DNA of 7,692 nucleotides, taken from positions 1 through 7,692 of the forward strand of contig CANGUI010000080.1 in assembly GCA_947457025.1 (NCBI GenBank), written 5' to 3'. The DNA comes from Flammeovirgaceae bacterium. GTDB lineage: Bacteria > Bacteroidota > Bacteroidia > Cytophagales > Cyclobacteriaceae. The notes beneath the pieces are model-generated. The model searched no databases. It was given only the letters and a program-made list of their open reading frames with translations, and was not told the origin of the DNA. Shown here one piece after another: positions 1 to 6,207 of this stretch (its first letter is position 1; every line of letters begins with the position of its first letter). The position numbers were made by a program, and so were the translations under genes.

Positions 1-1
1 A

Positions 2-184
2 AAGTATTATGAAGTGGCCACAGGGGCTGGTCTAGTCAGCATGATCTCGTTTGTGGTTTTATACTGGCTGATCGGAGAAGACATCAACGCTAAGCTAAGC
101 ACGGTGATGCGGATTGATGTGGTGGCCACGATCGTCTTGCTCGTGGGCTTCATTGCTTTTCGCCTGCTGGTAAAGAAACCCTGA
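2..184 (+). CDS. C-terminal fragment of an unidentified two-helix integral membrane protein
   Basis: The frame is open from the left edge (first full codon at position 2) to a TGA at 182-184, giving the last 60 residues of a protein whose start lies outside the window. Two hydrophobic stretches are visible, at about residues 9-25 (core ISFVVLYWLIG) and 41-57 (core TIVLLVGFIAF). They are joined by a short polar loop containing EDINAK, and the protein ends in a basic tail, LVKKP. This is a typical membrane-protein end with the C-terminus probably cytoplasmic by the positive-inside rule (inference). I do not recognise the family. It is convergent with the short-chain dehydrogenase gene that ends at 264. 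The coding call rests on the hydrophobic periodicity and codon use rather than on a known motif. Confidence 0.7.
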   Translation, partial: KYYEVATGAGLVSMISFVVLYWLIGEDINAKLSTVMRIDVVATIVLLVGFIAFRLLVKKP

Positions 185-263
185 GGTACCGGTCCGTGGG
201 CTATTGCGGAATATGCCGGTTCATTTAAAATTCATCCGTTGCACGGCTGGCAGCTACGTACGT
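185..263. other. short convergent intergenic gap
   Basis: This gap lies between the stop codons of two convergent genes. It contains the small palindromes GGTACC (186-191) and ACGTACGT (around 255-262), but no stem followed by a T-run that would make a convincing intrinsic terminator in either direction. Nothing else is seen. Confidence 0.5.
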
Positions 264-953
264 TCACCACGGCATTTCCTGGCGATCGCGATAAAATTTT
301 CCGGTGCCGGTCTTCTCCGCGGTGGCCAGCCATACTGCGGTGTCCGATCCCTGCTCTACGTTGCGCGGGGCTGATTTGCCACCCATGTCGGTCTTCACCC
401 AGCCCGGGCAATAGCTATTGACGGAAATATTCCGGCTGCGGAGTTCAAACGCAAGGTGCCGCGTGGCGGCATTGAGTGCGGATTTGCTTAGGCAATACGC
501 CGGTGACCACCCCCCCACCGGATCAGACATGCTGCCGCCTCCGCTGCTGGTCATGACCACGCGGGCACCTGCGGGCATCAGCGGCAGAAATGCACGGGTA
601 ACCGCCACGGGGCCAAACATGTTGGTGCGCATGGTTTTGTGAAGGACTTCGGCTGTGCCGGTGGCCAGCGACTGATCTTCTTTTAATAGAACGGCTGCGT
701 TGTTGATCAGCACGTCCAGCTTTCCAAATTCCGCCTTCACGCGATGGGCCGCCTTTTCGATGCTGACGAGATCGGTAACATCCAGCACAACTGGTGTAGC
801 GGCAAGTTGGTCCTTCGCCAGCAGGGCAGCTGCGGCCTCGCCTTTTTGGGCATCGCGCGCAGCCAGGATTACCCGGTGGCCGGCCCTGGCCAGTTGACGC
901 ACCACTTCGAAGCCTATGCCTTTGTTGGCACCGGTAACGAGTATAACGGCCAT
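264..953 (-). CDS. SDR-family NAD(P)-dependent oxidoreductase (carbonyl-reductase-like)
   Basis: A 229-residue classical short-chain dehydrogenase/reductase. The cofactor motif TGANKGIG (TGxxxGxG) is at residues 7-14. The following basic residues around AARDAQK suggest NADP(H) preference. LDVTD is near 57-61, NNAA at 84-87, the structural Asn near 111, the catalytic Ser in TSSGGG near 137, YCLSK (catalytic Tyr153 and Lys157), and PGWVKTDM after the active site. The TGANKGIG and PGWVKTDM pattern is typical of the carbonyl-reductase-like SDR group; it should reduce a carbonyl or oxidise an alcohol in the cytosol, substrate unknown. I prefer the ATG at 953 to the one at 983. It places MAVILVTG directly at the first beta strand, leaves 10 bp after the preceding stop, and avoids overlap. 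It is the last gene of a three-gene run with an F420-reductase-like protein and a SnoaL-like protein. Confidence 0.92.
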   Translation of the reverse strand: MAVILVTGANKGIGFEVVRQLARAGHRVILAARDAQKGEAAAALLAKDQLAATPVVLDVTDLVSIEKAAHRVKAEFGKLDVLINNAAVLLKEDQSLATGTAEVLHKTMRTNMFGPVAVTRAFLPLMPAGARVVMTSSGGGSMSDPVGGWSPAYCLSKSALNAATRHLAFELRSRNISVNSYCPGWVKTDMGGKSAPRNVEQGSDTAVWLATAEKTGTGKFYRDRQEMPW

Positions 954-963
954 CGTGACTGGG

Positions 964-1416
964 TTAGCTTTGCGCGATAGCAAGCAACTGCACGTTACCG
1001 CTTTGATAAATGGGCGACAGTTTCATGTACGCGATTATCCACCTGCCATTTTCCTTTACCAGCCGCTGTGTGTAATACCCTTTAATATTCCAGTAATCCT
1101 CACCCCGGCTGTTGGGCAGATAGTGAAAACCATCTACGTACGAATAGCATTGCGCGCTTTCGGAAGAGCCGCTGATTAGAAAATTCGAAAGCGTGTGCTG
1201 AGTGGCCTTGAGTTTGGGCAAAAAGCTGCTCCAGCGTTCGATGATCGTTGCCGGGGCCAGGGTTTCTTCCTCGCCCCCAAAAAGTTCGGTGTAATCAAGT
1301 GTAACCGGGCTGCTGAATTGTGCTTTTGCCAGTGCCCAATCGTGTCTATCGATGGCCCATACCAGCCGTTTACAGGTGTCCTCAATCTGGAACCGATCGT
1401 CAACTGTGAGGGTCAT
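964..1416 (-). CDS. SnoaL/NTF2-like fold protein
   Basis: A 150-residue protein beginning MTLTVDDRF. The order of elements fits the SnoaL_4/NTF2-like superfamily: an N-terminal helix with IEDTCKRLVWAIDRHDW (residues 11-27), a region with VTLDYTELFGGEE, a helix with TIIERWSSFLPKL, then strands with HTLSNFLI, SYVDGFHY and RWIIAYMKLSPIY. Members of this fold are small cytosolic proteins with a deep pocket. Some are isomerases, dehydratases or cyclases, and many have no assigned reaction, so no specific activity is claimed. The start is set at 1416 because the sequence TAATG joins the upstream stop (TAA) and this ATG by one shared base, a layout typical of translational coupling. The longer ORF from 1464 would intrude into the upstream gene. 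Both neighbours encode NAD(P)-binding oxidoreductases, which suggests a shared substrate. Confidence 0.82.
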   Translation of the reverse strand: MTLTVDDRFQIEDTCKRLVWAIDRHDWALAKAQFSSPVTLDYTELFGGEEETLAPATIIERWSSFLPKLKATQHTLSNFLISGSSESAQCYSYVDGFHYLPNSRGEDYWNIKGYYTQRLVKENGRWIIAYMKLSPIYQSGNVQLLAIAQS

Positions 1417-2072
1417 TAGTGTATGATTTTGAAATTGAATGCACCATTTTGAGTTGCTATCCACACCCGAAGCCAGATGGGCAAAACGGATTCAGTGCCA
1501 CGCGCATTGGTGATGTCGCCCAGGTCGAGTATGTTTTCATTTTTCCAGCCGAATTCATTCAGCAGCTTCCTTACGGCAGCCTTGGCTTCGGCATCATTTC
1601 CGCACATGAAGTTGGTGTGATTTCCGCCTCCAATCATGTTGGGATTTACCATCAATCCGCACCACATCGTATTCAAGGTCTTTACCACTCTGGTAGCCGG
1701 AAAATTTTTCTGAATTTCTTCACCCAGCGAGTACGTGTTGGACAGTGACGGAATCAGGGAAGGGGGATTACCTTTGCTGAAATCCAGGGGGTTGGAAATA
1801 TCCACCAGAATTTTTCCGCGTAAGCCGTCACTGGCTGCTTGCAATGCCTCGATGGAGCCTTCGCCCTTCACGCAATTGATGACCAATTCGCCAAAGCTGG
1901 CGGCTTCCCGGTATGTTCCTGCCGAGCCTTTGCCTTTGTGCCGGTCAGCGAAAGCAATCGCTTTTTCATTTGTGGCAGTGCGCGACCCCATCATCACGTC
2001 ATGGCCCAATTCAATCAATCGCGAGCCGATGGTATCGCCCACCATGCCCGTACCCAATACCGCAATTTTCAT
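1416..2072 (-). CDS. NADPH-dependent F420-reductase-like NAD(P)-binding protein
   Basis: A 218-residue Rossmann protein of the F420:NADP oxidoreductase-like (F420_oxidored, PF03807-like) group. The N-terminus MKIAVLGTGMVG carries GxGxxG at residues 7-12. After the second strand, MGSRT (29-32) matches the Ser-Arg pair that holds the NADP 2'-phosphate in this family. DISNPLDF and RVVKTLNTMWCGLM are conserved core blocks, and NFMCGND begins the last Rossmann strand. Archaeal members move hydride between F420 and NADP, but many bacterial homologues are in genomes without F420, and their substrate is not known. The ATG at 2072 is chosen over 2168 because the glycine-rich motif follows at once and because a good promoter (2140-2110) lies between the two. 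This is the first gene of the operon; its stop overlaps the next start. Confidence 0.88.
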   Translation of the reverse strand: MKIAVLGTGMVGDTIGSRLIELGHDVMMGSRTATNEKAIAFADRHKGKGSAGTYREAASFGELVINCVKGEGSIEALQAASDGLRGKILVDISNPLDFSKGNPPSLIPSLSNTYSLGEEIQKNFPATRVVKTLNTMWCGLMVNPNMIGGGNHTNFMCGNDAEAKAAVRKLLNEFGWKNENILDLGDITNARGTESVLPIWLRVWIATQNGAFNFKIIH

Positions 2073-2109
2073 ATGTTTACTTTTTTGTGTGTAGCTTGTT
2101 TCCGACGAG

Positions 2110-2140
2110 GCAAAAGTAGAAATGGCCAATAGCCGGGCAA
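2110..2140 (-). promoter_or_regulatory. Bacteroidota-type promoter of the NADP-binding/SnoaL/SDR operon
   Basis: On the minus strand, TTG (2140-2138) is followed after 19 bp by TACTTTTGC (2118-2110), matching the Bacteroidota -33 TTG / -7 TAnnTTTG consensus. Transcription would begin near 2104-2100, giving a leader of about 30 nt before the ATG at 2072. It also argues that the longer ORF starting at 2168 is not used. No Shine-Dalgarno sequence is seen before the ATG; the leader is A-rich, as is usual in this phylum. Confidence 0.7.
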
Positions 2141-2251
2141 TGGTAAAAAGGGAGGGTTGGCTGGTCAATTTTTCCGTCTCGTCAGGCGGGGCTCAGATCA
2201 ATGCAGGTGCCGCCCGAGCCGTTTGAGACCCTTACCTCATGCTCTTGCTAA

Positions 2252-3166
2252 TCATGTCGGAATCATCTTGTCTGTAGCGCCAGCCTTCCGAAATTCAAGT
2301 GGTGTAATGCCCGTTTGCTTTTTAAAAAACTTGCCAAAGTTGGCCGGATCAGAAAAGTTCAGTTGCCAGGCGATCTCTGCAATATCCAGTGTGGTGTACT
2401 GGATCAGCGTTTTGGCTTCAGCCACCAGGCGATCAGTGATGAAGGCCAGCGCGTTCTTACCCGATGCCTGCTTCACCACCTGCGACAGATGTTTGGCGGT
2501 GATGTTCATCAACGAAGCATACTCTTCCACGGTTCTTTTTTCGAGGTAGTAGTTGTTGATCAGTTGAATGAACTGCTGCAGGAGCAACTCCTGTGGTGTG
2601 GAGAATCCCTGCGTCCACTGGCTGGCGGCTCGGGTAAACTCTTTCAGTTCATACAGCAATTCCAACAGACAAACAGCAGCTATGGCATGGCGGCTTTCGT
2701 CCTGGTAGGCTTCGAAAACCCGCTGAAAGCCGGGCTCATACTTCCGGTAGGTGGTTCGGTTTATACGAAAGAAGTTGGTATGGAAGACATCAAAAAAGGG
2801 GAATTCCTTTTCAAGATTGGGGCGGAAGAAGGAGAACAGTTCTCTCTTAAAGTAAATCAGATACCCCTCTACCTGATTGTCGCGATGCCAGCTGTAAATG
2901 TGCCCGGGCGATTGACACACCAGAAAAGAATCCAGTTGCGATTCATTGTTTTGATCGTATTGAATGGCCGTATTGCCCGCATTGGTTACAAATGAAATGA
3001 AGTAAAAATCCTTTTTAAACGGTGGCATCACATTGCGCGTATGCGGATATGTGTCTTCCATGCGCAGGCAGAAGAAATGAGGGTTACGCGTGCGGTGGGC
3101 CGATTGAATTCCCTGAAGAAAATCATTGATTTCGCGAAAGAGGGGAATGGATGTACGCGGCGCCAT
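2252..3166 (-). CDS. AraC-family transcriptional regulator
   Basis: A 304-residue DNA-binding regulator. The N-terminal half (about residues 30-150) fits a cupin-like AraC ligand domain, with MPPFKKDFYFISFV, SPGHIYSWH and VEGYLIYFKREL at the expected places. The C-terminal domain (about 197-295) carries two helix-turn-helix units: VEEYASLMNITAKHLSQVVK (213-232) and, near 262-293, the AraC signature region with IAEIAWQLNFSDPANFGKFF and then TGITPLEFRK. Length and order are normal for the family. It lies immediately upstream of, and in the same direction as, the three-gene oxidoreductase run, which has its own promoter about 110 bp beyond this stop. Control of that operon is therefore likely (inference). 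A TAATTTTG box at 3181-3174 sits only a few bases before the ATG and lacks a TTG partner, so its promoter is not firmly located. The inducer is unknown. Confidence 0.93.
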   Translation of the reverse strand: MAPRTSIPLFREINDFLQGIQSAHRTRNPHFFCLRMEDTYPHTRNVMPPFKKDFYFISFVTNAGNTAIQYDQNNESQLDSFLVCQSPGHIYSWHRDNQVEGYLIYFKRELFSFFRPNLEKEFPFFDVFHTNFFRINRTTYRKYEPGFQRVFEAYQDESRHAIAAVCLLELLYELKEFTRAASQWTQGFSTPQELLLQQFIQLINNYYLEKRTVEEYASLMNITAKHLSQVVKQASGKNALAFITDRLVAEAKTLIQYTTLDIAEIAWQLNFSDPANFGKFFKKQTGITPLEFRKAGATDKMIPT

Positions 3167-3182
3167 AGCGACTCAAAATTAC

Positions 3183-3208
3183 AAAAGCAAGCCGAGGTAG
3201 CTGCTTTT
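3183..3208. repeat. 7-bp inverted repeat upstream of the AraC-family gene
   Basis: AAAAGCA (3183-3189) and TGCTTTT (3202-3208) form a perfect inverted repeat with a 12-nt spacer. It lies 17-42 bp upstream of the AraC gene start and touches a TAATTTTG box (3181-3174). It could be an operator for autoregulation. Read on the minus strand, it is also a hairpin ending in T-rich sequence, and so could be a weak terminator for the DUF5655 gene about 105 bp upstream. Confidence 0.35.
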
Positions 3209-3313
3209 CATACTGTACTGAATTTAAGCGCTTCATGTACTGCGGCAAAGGTTGATCTCTGTTCGCAGATTTCGGGTGATGAAATTTCCGAACGAGTTCA
3301 TGCGTGTGTCAGG

Positions 3314-3781
3314 TCACCCGGCTTTTCTTGTCGCGTGTAAGTCATACGCCTCGTGTATCCAATCCAGTAATTTTGAGTCGATTTCGTCCTCTCCTTGCAG
3401 GCTTACCGCGTAGAGGTATCGGTGAGCCGACATGTGAACAAAGCTATCGATACGCTTGCTGGATAGTTTACGGCTCAGGCTGAACGTGACTTGTATTTTT
3501 TTTCTGAACACGCGCACGGCAGCAAAGGTGGTACCGCTGACAAAATGAATGCAGCACGGCAGCGATTCGACTATAAACGAACCCACCCGATTTCGAATGG
3601 CGTGCTCCAGGTACTGATACAGGTGTTTTTCCTGGTCCTTTCCGGTAAAATGCAAAGCACGCGGATGGACCCTACACGAATGGCTTTGATTCTGTTTTGA
3701 AAATCTACGGCCGCACGTCGGGCATTTCCAAAGCGCAACCGCAATGTGCCGGGTGGCTGGCGGTGTACCTGTTGGTTTCAC
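3314..3781 (-). CDS. DUF5655 domain-containing protein with zinc-finger-like N-terminus
   Basis: A 155-residue protein. Near the start, WKCPTCGRRF then QSHSC gives a likely metal-binding set Cys20, Cys23, His34 and Cys36 (W-x-CPxCGRxF...QxHSC), the hallmark I associate with DUF5655 proteins. The rest fits that domain: HFTGK, an amphipathic helix, VGSFIVESLPCCIHFVSG, TTFAAVRVFRKKIQVTFSLSR, then SFVHMSAHRYLYAVSL and a final helix ELLDWIHEAYD-like segment (LLDWIHEAYDL). The family has no established biochemical function that I know of. The domain begins at residue 18, so the first residues are a short leader; the ATG at 3781 is the only clear start. It lies 33 bp downstream of a small basic protein gene on the same strand and is probably cotranscribed with it. 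Confidence 0.82.
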   Translation of the reverse strand: MKPTGTPPATRHIAVALWKCPTCGRRFSKQNQSHSCRVHPRALHFTGKDQEKHLYQYLEHAIRNRVGSFIVESLPCCIHFVSGTTFAAVRVFRKKIQVTFSLSRKLSSKRIDSFVHMSAHRYLYAVSLQGEDEIDSKLLDWIHEAYDLHATRKAG

Positions 3782-3814
3782 GGCATTCAGATTCAGACCC
3801 GGTGATCGCCGTCC

Positions 3815-3979
3815 TCATTTCGCTTTCATGTCCTTCCGCTGACTCCAGCCCTTCGGCTTTTTGAAATCCACCAGCATCGTTTGCTTTTCCTCCTGGATAC
3901 GTTTTACTTTTTTCTGATACCTTTTTTCCTGATCAATTTTCAGGTTTTCGGCTGCTTTGATGAATTCGCGGTTTTTCAT
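3815..3979 (-). CDS. 54-residue highly basic small protein, unknown function
   Basis: This ORF encodes 54 residues starting MKNREFIKAAENLK and ending KPKGWSQRKDMKAK. It has 14 Lys and 4 Arg against 8 acidic residues, a net charge near +10. Residues 3-36 are likely one amphipathic helix, followed by a Pro/Gly/Trp-containing tail (DFKKPKGW). There is no Cys, signal peptide or membrane segment. Two things support it as a real gene: a strong ribosome binding site directly upstream (AAGGAGGAGTT before the ATG), and its stop lies just 33 bp before the DUF5655 start on the same strand. I do not recognise the family. The charge suggests binding to nucleic acid or ribosomes, but that is only inference. 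Confidence 0.7.
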   Translation of the reverse strand: MKNREFIKAAENLKIDQEKRYQKKVKRIQEEKQTMLVDFKKPKGWSQRKDMKAK

Positions 3980-3990
3980 AACTCCTCCTT
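3980..3990 (-). promoter_or_regulatory. strong Shine-Dalgarno site of the small basic protein gene
   Basis: On the minus strand AAGGAGGAGTT immediately precedes the ATG at 3979. AGGAGG sits about 5 bases from the start, close to the ideal anti-Shine-Dalgarno match. None of the other genes in this window has a comparable site, in keeping with the weak Shine-Dalgarno use of Bacteroidota, so this one decides the start and marks the ORF as translated. Confidence 0.65.
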
Positions 3991-4278
3991 TTTTGCAGTA
4001 AGGTAAGCGTTTTTCACGCCGTTATTCCATGATCAGCATCATCTGACGATGATGACAAATAAATACCCTCAGCGACAGCGGCAATACATACCCTTGGATG
4101 AAAATGTCGCACATTTTGGGCCGCGTTTGCTCCGCACCGGCCAGCGTGGCCTTTCTGCAGGGCCTCTATTTGTGGGTGGGGTAGGTAAATTCATCCAAAA
4201 AAAAATATTTTCGTGCCGATTTTCTGCCTGCCTGTGCCTGCATTCCAGATCTTACATCCCAACCAAACCCTGTTCACG
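3991..4278. other. divergent intergenic region of about 290 bp
   Basis: This is the spacer between the minus-strand small protein gene and the plus-strand barrel gene. It holds the tentative promoter and palindrome at 4037-4084 and an A9 run at 4198-4206. For the plus-strand gene, the nearest candidate is TATTTTCG (around 4206-4213), one mismatch from the -7 consensus but without a TTG partner at the right distance. The 77-residue ORF at 4049-4282 has low-complexity, mixed composition and no motif, and I do not regard it as a gene. Confidence 0.5.
4037..4084 (-). promoter_or_regulatory. tentative promoter and palindrome upstream of the small protein gene
   Basis: On the minus strand, TTG (4084-4082) is followed after 18 bp by TTTATTTG (4063-4056), one mismatch from the Bacteroidota -7 box. 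A perfect 7-bp inverted repeat, CATCATC-TGAC-GATGATG (4037-4054), covers the predicted start of transcription. The match is imperfect and the spacing slightly short, so both the promoter and an operator role for the palindrome are tentative. Confidence 0.3.
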
Positions 4279-5040
4279 ATGAGAATAAAGTCATTTCTAC
4301 TTGTTGCCTTTGCCTTTTGCACTGGTGTACTTTCCGCCCAACGCCCCGACAGCACATTTTCATTCCGTACGGATCTGACCCTCACCAACAACGGGTTTTC
4401 GATTGTGCCGGCCTTTACGCTTGGTGCGCCCGCTGCTTTTCTGGACATGCGCATGGGCAACAGGCGACTGACGTTTGAACCTCAGTTTCGCTTTGCTCTG
4501 GAGGGGCGTCCCTGGTCGTTTATTTTCATCTATCGATATAAGGCCATTATCAAGTCAAGATTCCAATTGGCCGTGGGAGCCCATCTTCCGGGGTTGAATT
4601 TTATTACCCGTACTGTTGAGATCGGTGGGATTCAGGAACCGTTATCGGTTGCCAGGCGCTTTCTGGCAGCCGAGATTATTCCCACCTACAAGCTATCGCA
4701 ACACACCACTATAGGTCTTTATTACCTGCGTGGCCATGGCTTTCAGGAACACGGCCCGCAGAATTCGCATTTTCTCTCTCTGCAAGGCAATTTTAACAAG
4801 ATCAGGATGGCCGGTCGCTCGTATTTTAGTTTTCAGCCGCAGGTGTTTTACCTGAAAGTCGATAAAGCGGAAGGGTACTATGTGAATGCCACCGCTACAT
4901 TCGGACTCCACAATTTTCCGGTAACGCTTTCAGGAATTGTAAATAAGGCAATCACGTCAACATTGGCAGCCCAACGTTTTGATTGGAGTATCAATCTGGT
5001 ATACACAATAGACAAACGTTTTGTGGTACGGGCGCAGTAG
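4279..5040 (+). CDS. secreted protein, probable outer-membrane beta-barrel, unknown function
   Basis: A 253-residue protein. The ATG at 4279 opens a classical Sec signal peptide: basic MRIK, hydrophobic SFLLVAFAFCTGV, and a type I cleavage site LSA|Q after residue 20. The internal Cys14 is not in a lipobox, so a lipoprotein is unlikely. The mature part is rich in alternating aromatic/polar strands separated by turns, for example FSFRTDLTLTNN, RRLTFEPQFRFALEG, WSFIFIYRYKAII, RFQLAVGAHLP, TIGLYYLRGHG, RSYFSFQPQVFYLKV, YYVNATATFGLHN and FDWSINLVYTIDKRF. This is what a small 10-12-stranded outer-membrane barrel looks like. There is no clear family, and the last residues (RAQ) lack the usual terminal aromatic, which lies a few residues in. 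The start at 4213 would put a long non-signal segment in front and is rejected. It stands alone; next downstream is a pseudogene. Confidence 0.82.
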   Translation: MRIKSFLLVAFAFCTGVLSAQRPDSTFSFRTDLTLTNNGFSIVPAFTLGAPAAFLDMRMGNRRLTFEPQFRFALEGRPWSFIFIYRYKAIIKSRFQLAVGAHLPGLNFITRTVEIGGIQEPLSVARRFLAAEIIPTYKLSQHTTIGLYYLRGHGFQEHGPQNSHFLSLQGNFNKIRMAGRSYFSFQPQVFYLKVDKAEGYYVNATATFGLHNFPVTLSGIVNKAITSTLAAQRFDWSINLVYTIDKRFVVRAQ

Positions 5041-5144
5041 GTGTTGTGTACGTTGTGATTGAATGTTTACTTTACCCCGCGCGACCCTTGCCTGGAATTA
5101 TCGGGTCATTATTACGAGGAGCGAAAAAACTAACCGGAATACCG

Positions 5145-6018
5145 ATGAACAATAGTCATGAAAAAGCCATGCTTGACGTTGATCGTCTCCTGATGGCAGC
5201 CAACCTGAAAACCAAATAGGACGTTGAGCGCTTTATGCGCGATTTCTCAGGGCAGCAAATTCCCAAGCTCGAGGCCGTGGCACTTTTGCCCAAGGAGCGG
5301 GCCCAAGATCTGGTTTACGAGGCGAAGGAATCGGTTGATACACATCCGGCTGACCGGCTTAGTTTTTGAGAGGTTTAAGAAAGACCCGGATTGTGTGGAA
5401 GCTTTTGACTGTCTGGGTGAGGCCGATCAAACCATAGCAGCACTGCTTTGTCAGCGATCGGGCCTCGAGGCTGCACGCCGAAAGTTGGGTGAAACACTCT
5501 TTGAGGGGTGCAGAGGCCAATTCTGGGGCAGGCATGAAACAAGGCCGTATACGCTGTGTCTGGCAGGGCTCGCGGCAGCATGCGATGACCTACCTGGACG
5601 AACGAGAAACAGCTGTTCATAACTACGAACAGATGCTTGCACTCAATCCCGATGATAATCAGGGCATTCGCTATCTTCTGGGTTTGTATTACCTCGATTT
5701 AGGCCAAACGATGGCCTGCGAAAAACTGCTTTACCAATACAGCGCAGACACAACGACATTTCATACGTATAACCGGGCACTCTGCACATTCATGATTAGT
5801 GGTGATGGAGAACTTTCGCGAAGTCTTCTGGCGGCTGCTCGTGCAGTTAACAAACACGTTCCGCTATGGCTCAAGTCAGCAAAAGAGCTACCCCCCTACA
5901 GGCTGATTATTCCATAGGTGAAAAAAGCGAAGTTTACTATGCAGCTCATGCAAGGTCGGTCTGGCAAAGAAAGCCGGGTGCAATCGCGTGGCTGGAAGAT
6001 GCGTACTTGAAACGGTAA
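5145..6018 (+). pseudogene. decayed tetratricopeptide-type protein gene (NPDDNQGIRYLL family)
   Basis: One ancestral reading frame runs through three current frames. In frame from the ATG at 5145, 24 codons end at TAG (5217-5219). Beyond it DVERFMRDFSG, IPKLEAVALLPKERAQDLVYEA continues to a TGA at 5367. One extra T in the T5 run (5363-5367) moves the frame to LVFERFKKDPDCVEAFDCLGE and RGQFWGRHETRPYT. One extra base near 5591-5597 moves it to AVHNYEQMLALNPDDNQGIR and YNRAL. A missing base at the C6 run (5891-5896) moves it to DYSIGEKSEVYYAAHARSVW, ending WLEDAYLKR and TAA at 6018. These blocks, in this order, match bacterial TPR-type proteins with AQDLV.EA, FWG..ETRPY, NP.DNQG.RY and YNRAL motifs. 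Undoing the four changes gives about 290 residues, close to full length by my recollection. Function of the intact family is not established. Sequencing error at homopolymers is the alternative. Confidence 0.85.
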
Positions 6019-6038
6019 TGACGTTAACGCGGCGCAAA

Positions 6039-6064
6039 AAAAAAGAGCCCGAGGGCTCTTTTTT
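6039..6064. terminator. bidirectional intrinsic terminator between pseudogene and tRNA gene
   Basis: GAGCCC (6045-6050) and GGGCTC (6053-6058) form a GC-rich stem, extended by A-T pairs from the flanking A9 (6036-6044) and T6 (6059-6064) runs. On the minus strand it follows the tRNA 3' end by a few bases and ends in nine T; on the plus strand it ends in six T, 20 bp after the pseudogene stop. It therefore serves both directions. Confidence 0.85.
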
Positions 6065-6068
6065 GAAG

Positions 6069-6141
<73 letters not shown>

Positions 6142-6207
6142 ATATGTCGTTCAGCAACCGGATGTTACTGTGTCGGATGAGGGCAATGCCTTTTTTCCAA
6201 CAAGGCT

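Noticed and set aside
954..983. Upstream start for the SDR gene (ATG at 983)
   Set aside because: It would add ten residues before the first Rossmann strand and overlap the preceding gene; ATG at 953 fits family and spacing.
2073..2168. Upstream start for the F420-reductase-like gene (ATG at 2168)
   Set aside because: The extra 32 residues lie across the predicted promoter, and the glycine-rich motif directly follows the ATG at 2072.
2315..2995. 226-residue plus-strand ORF opposite the AraC-family gene
   Set aside because: Antisense shadow of a clear AraC-family regulator, without recognisable domains.
4049..4282. 77-residue plus-strand ORF in the intergenic region
   Set aside because: No motif, no ribosome binding site, composition unlike real proteins here, and it overlaps the start of the signal-peptide gene in another frame.
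4983..5144. Upstream extension of the pseudogene's first frame
   Set aside because: The stretch overlaps the barrel gene end and has no similarity to the TPR-type family; the conserved part begins after the ATG at 5145.
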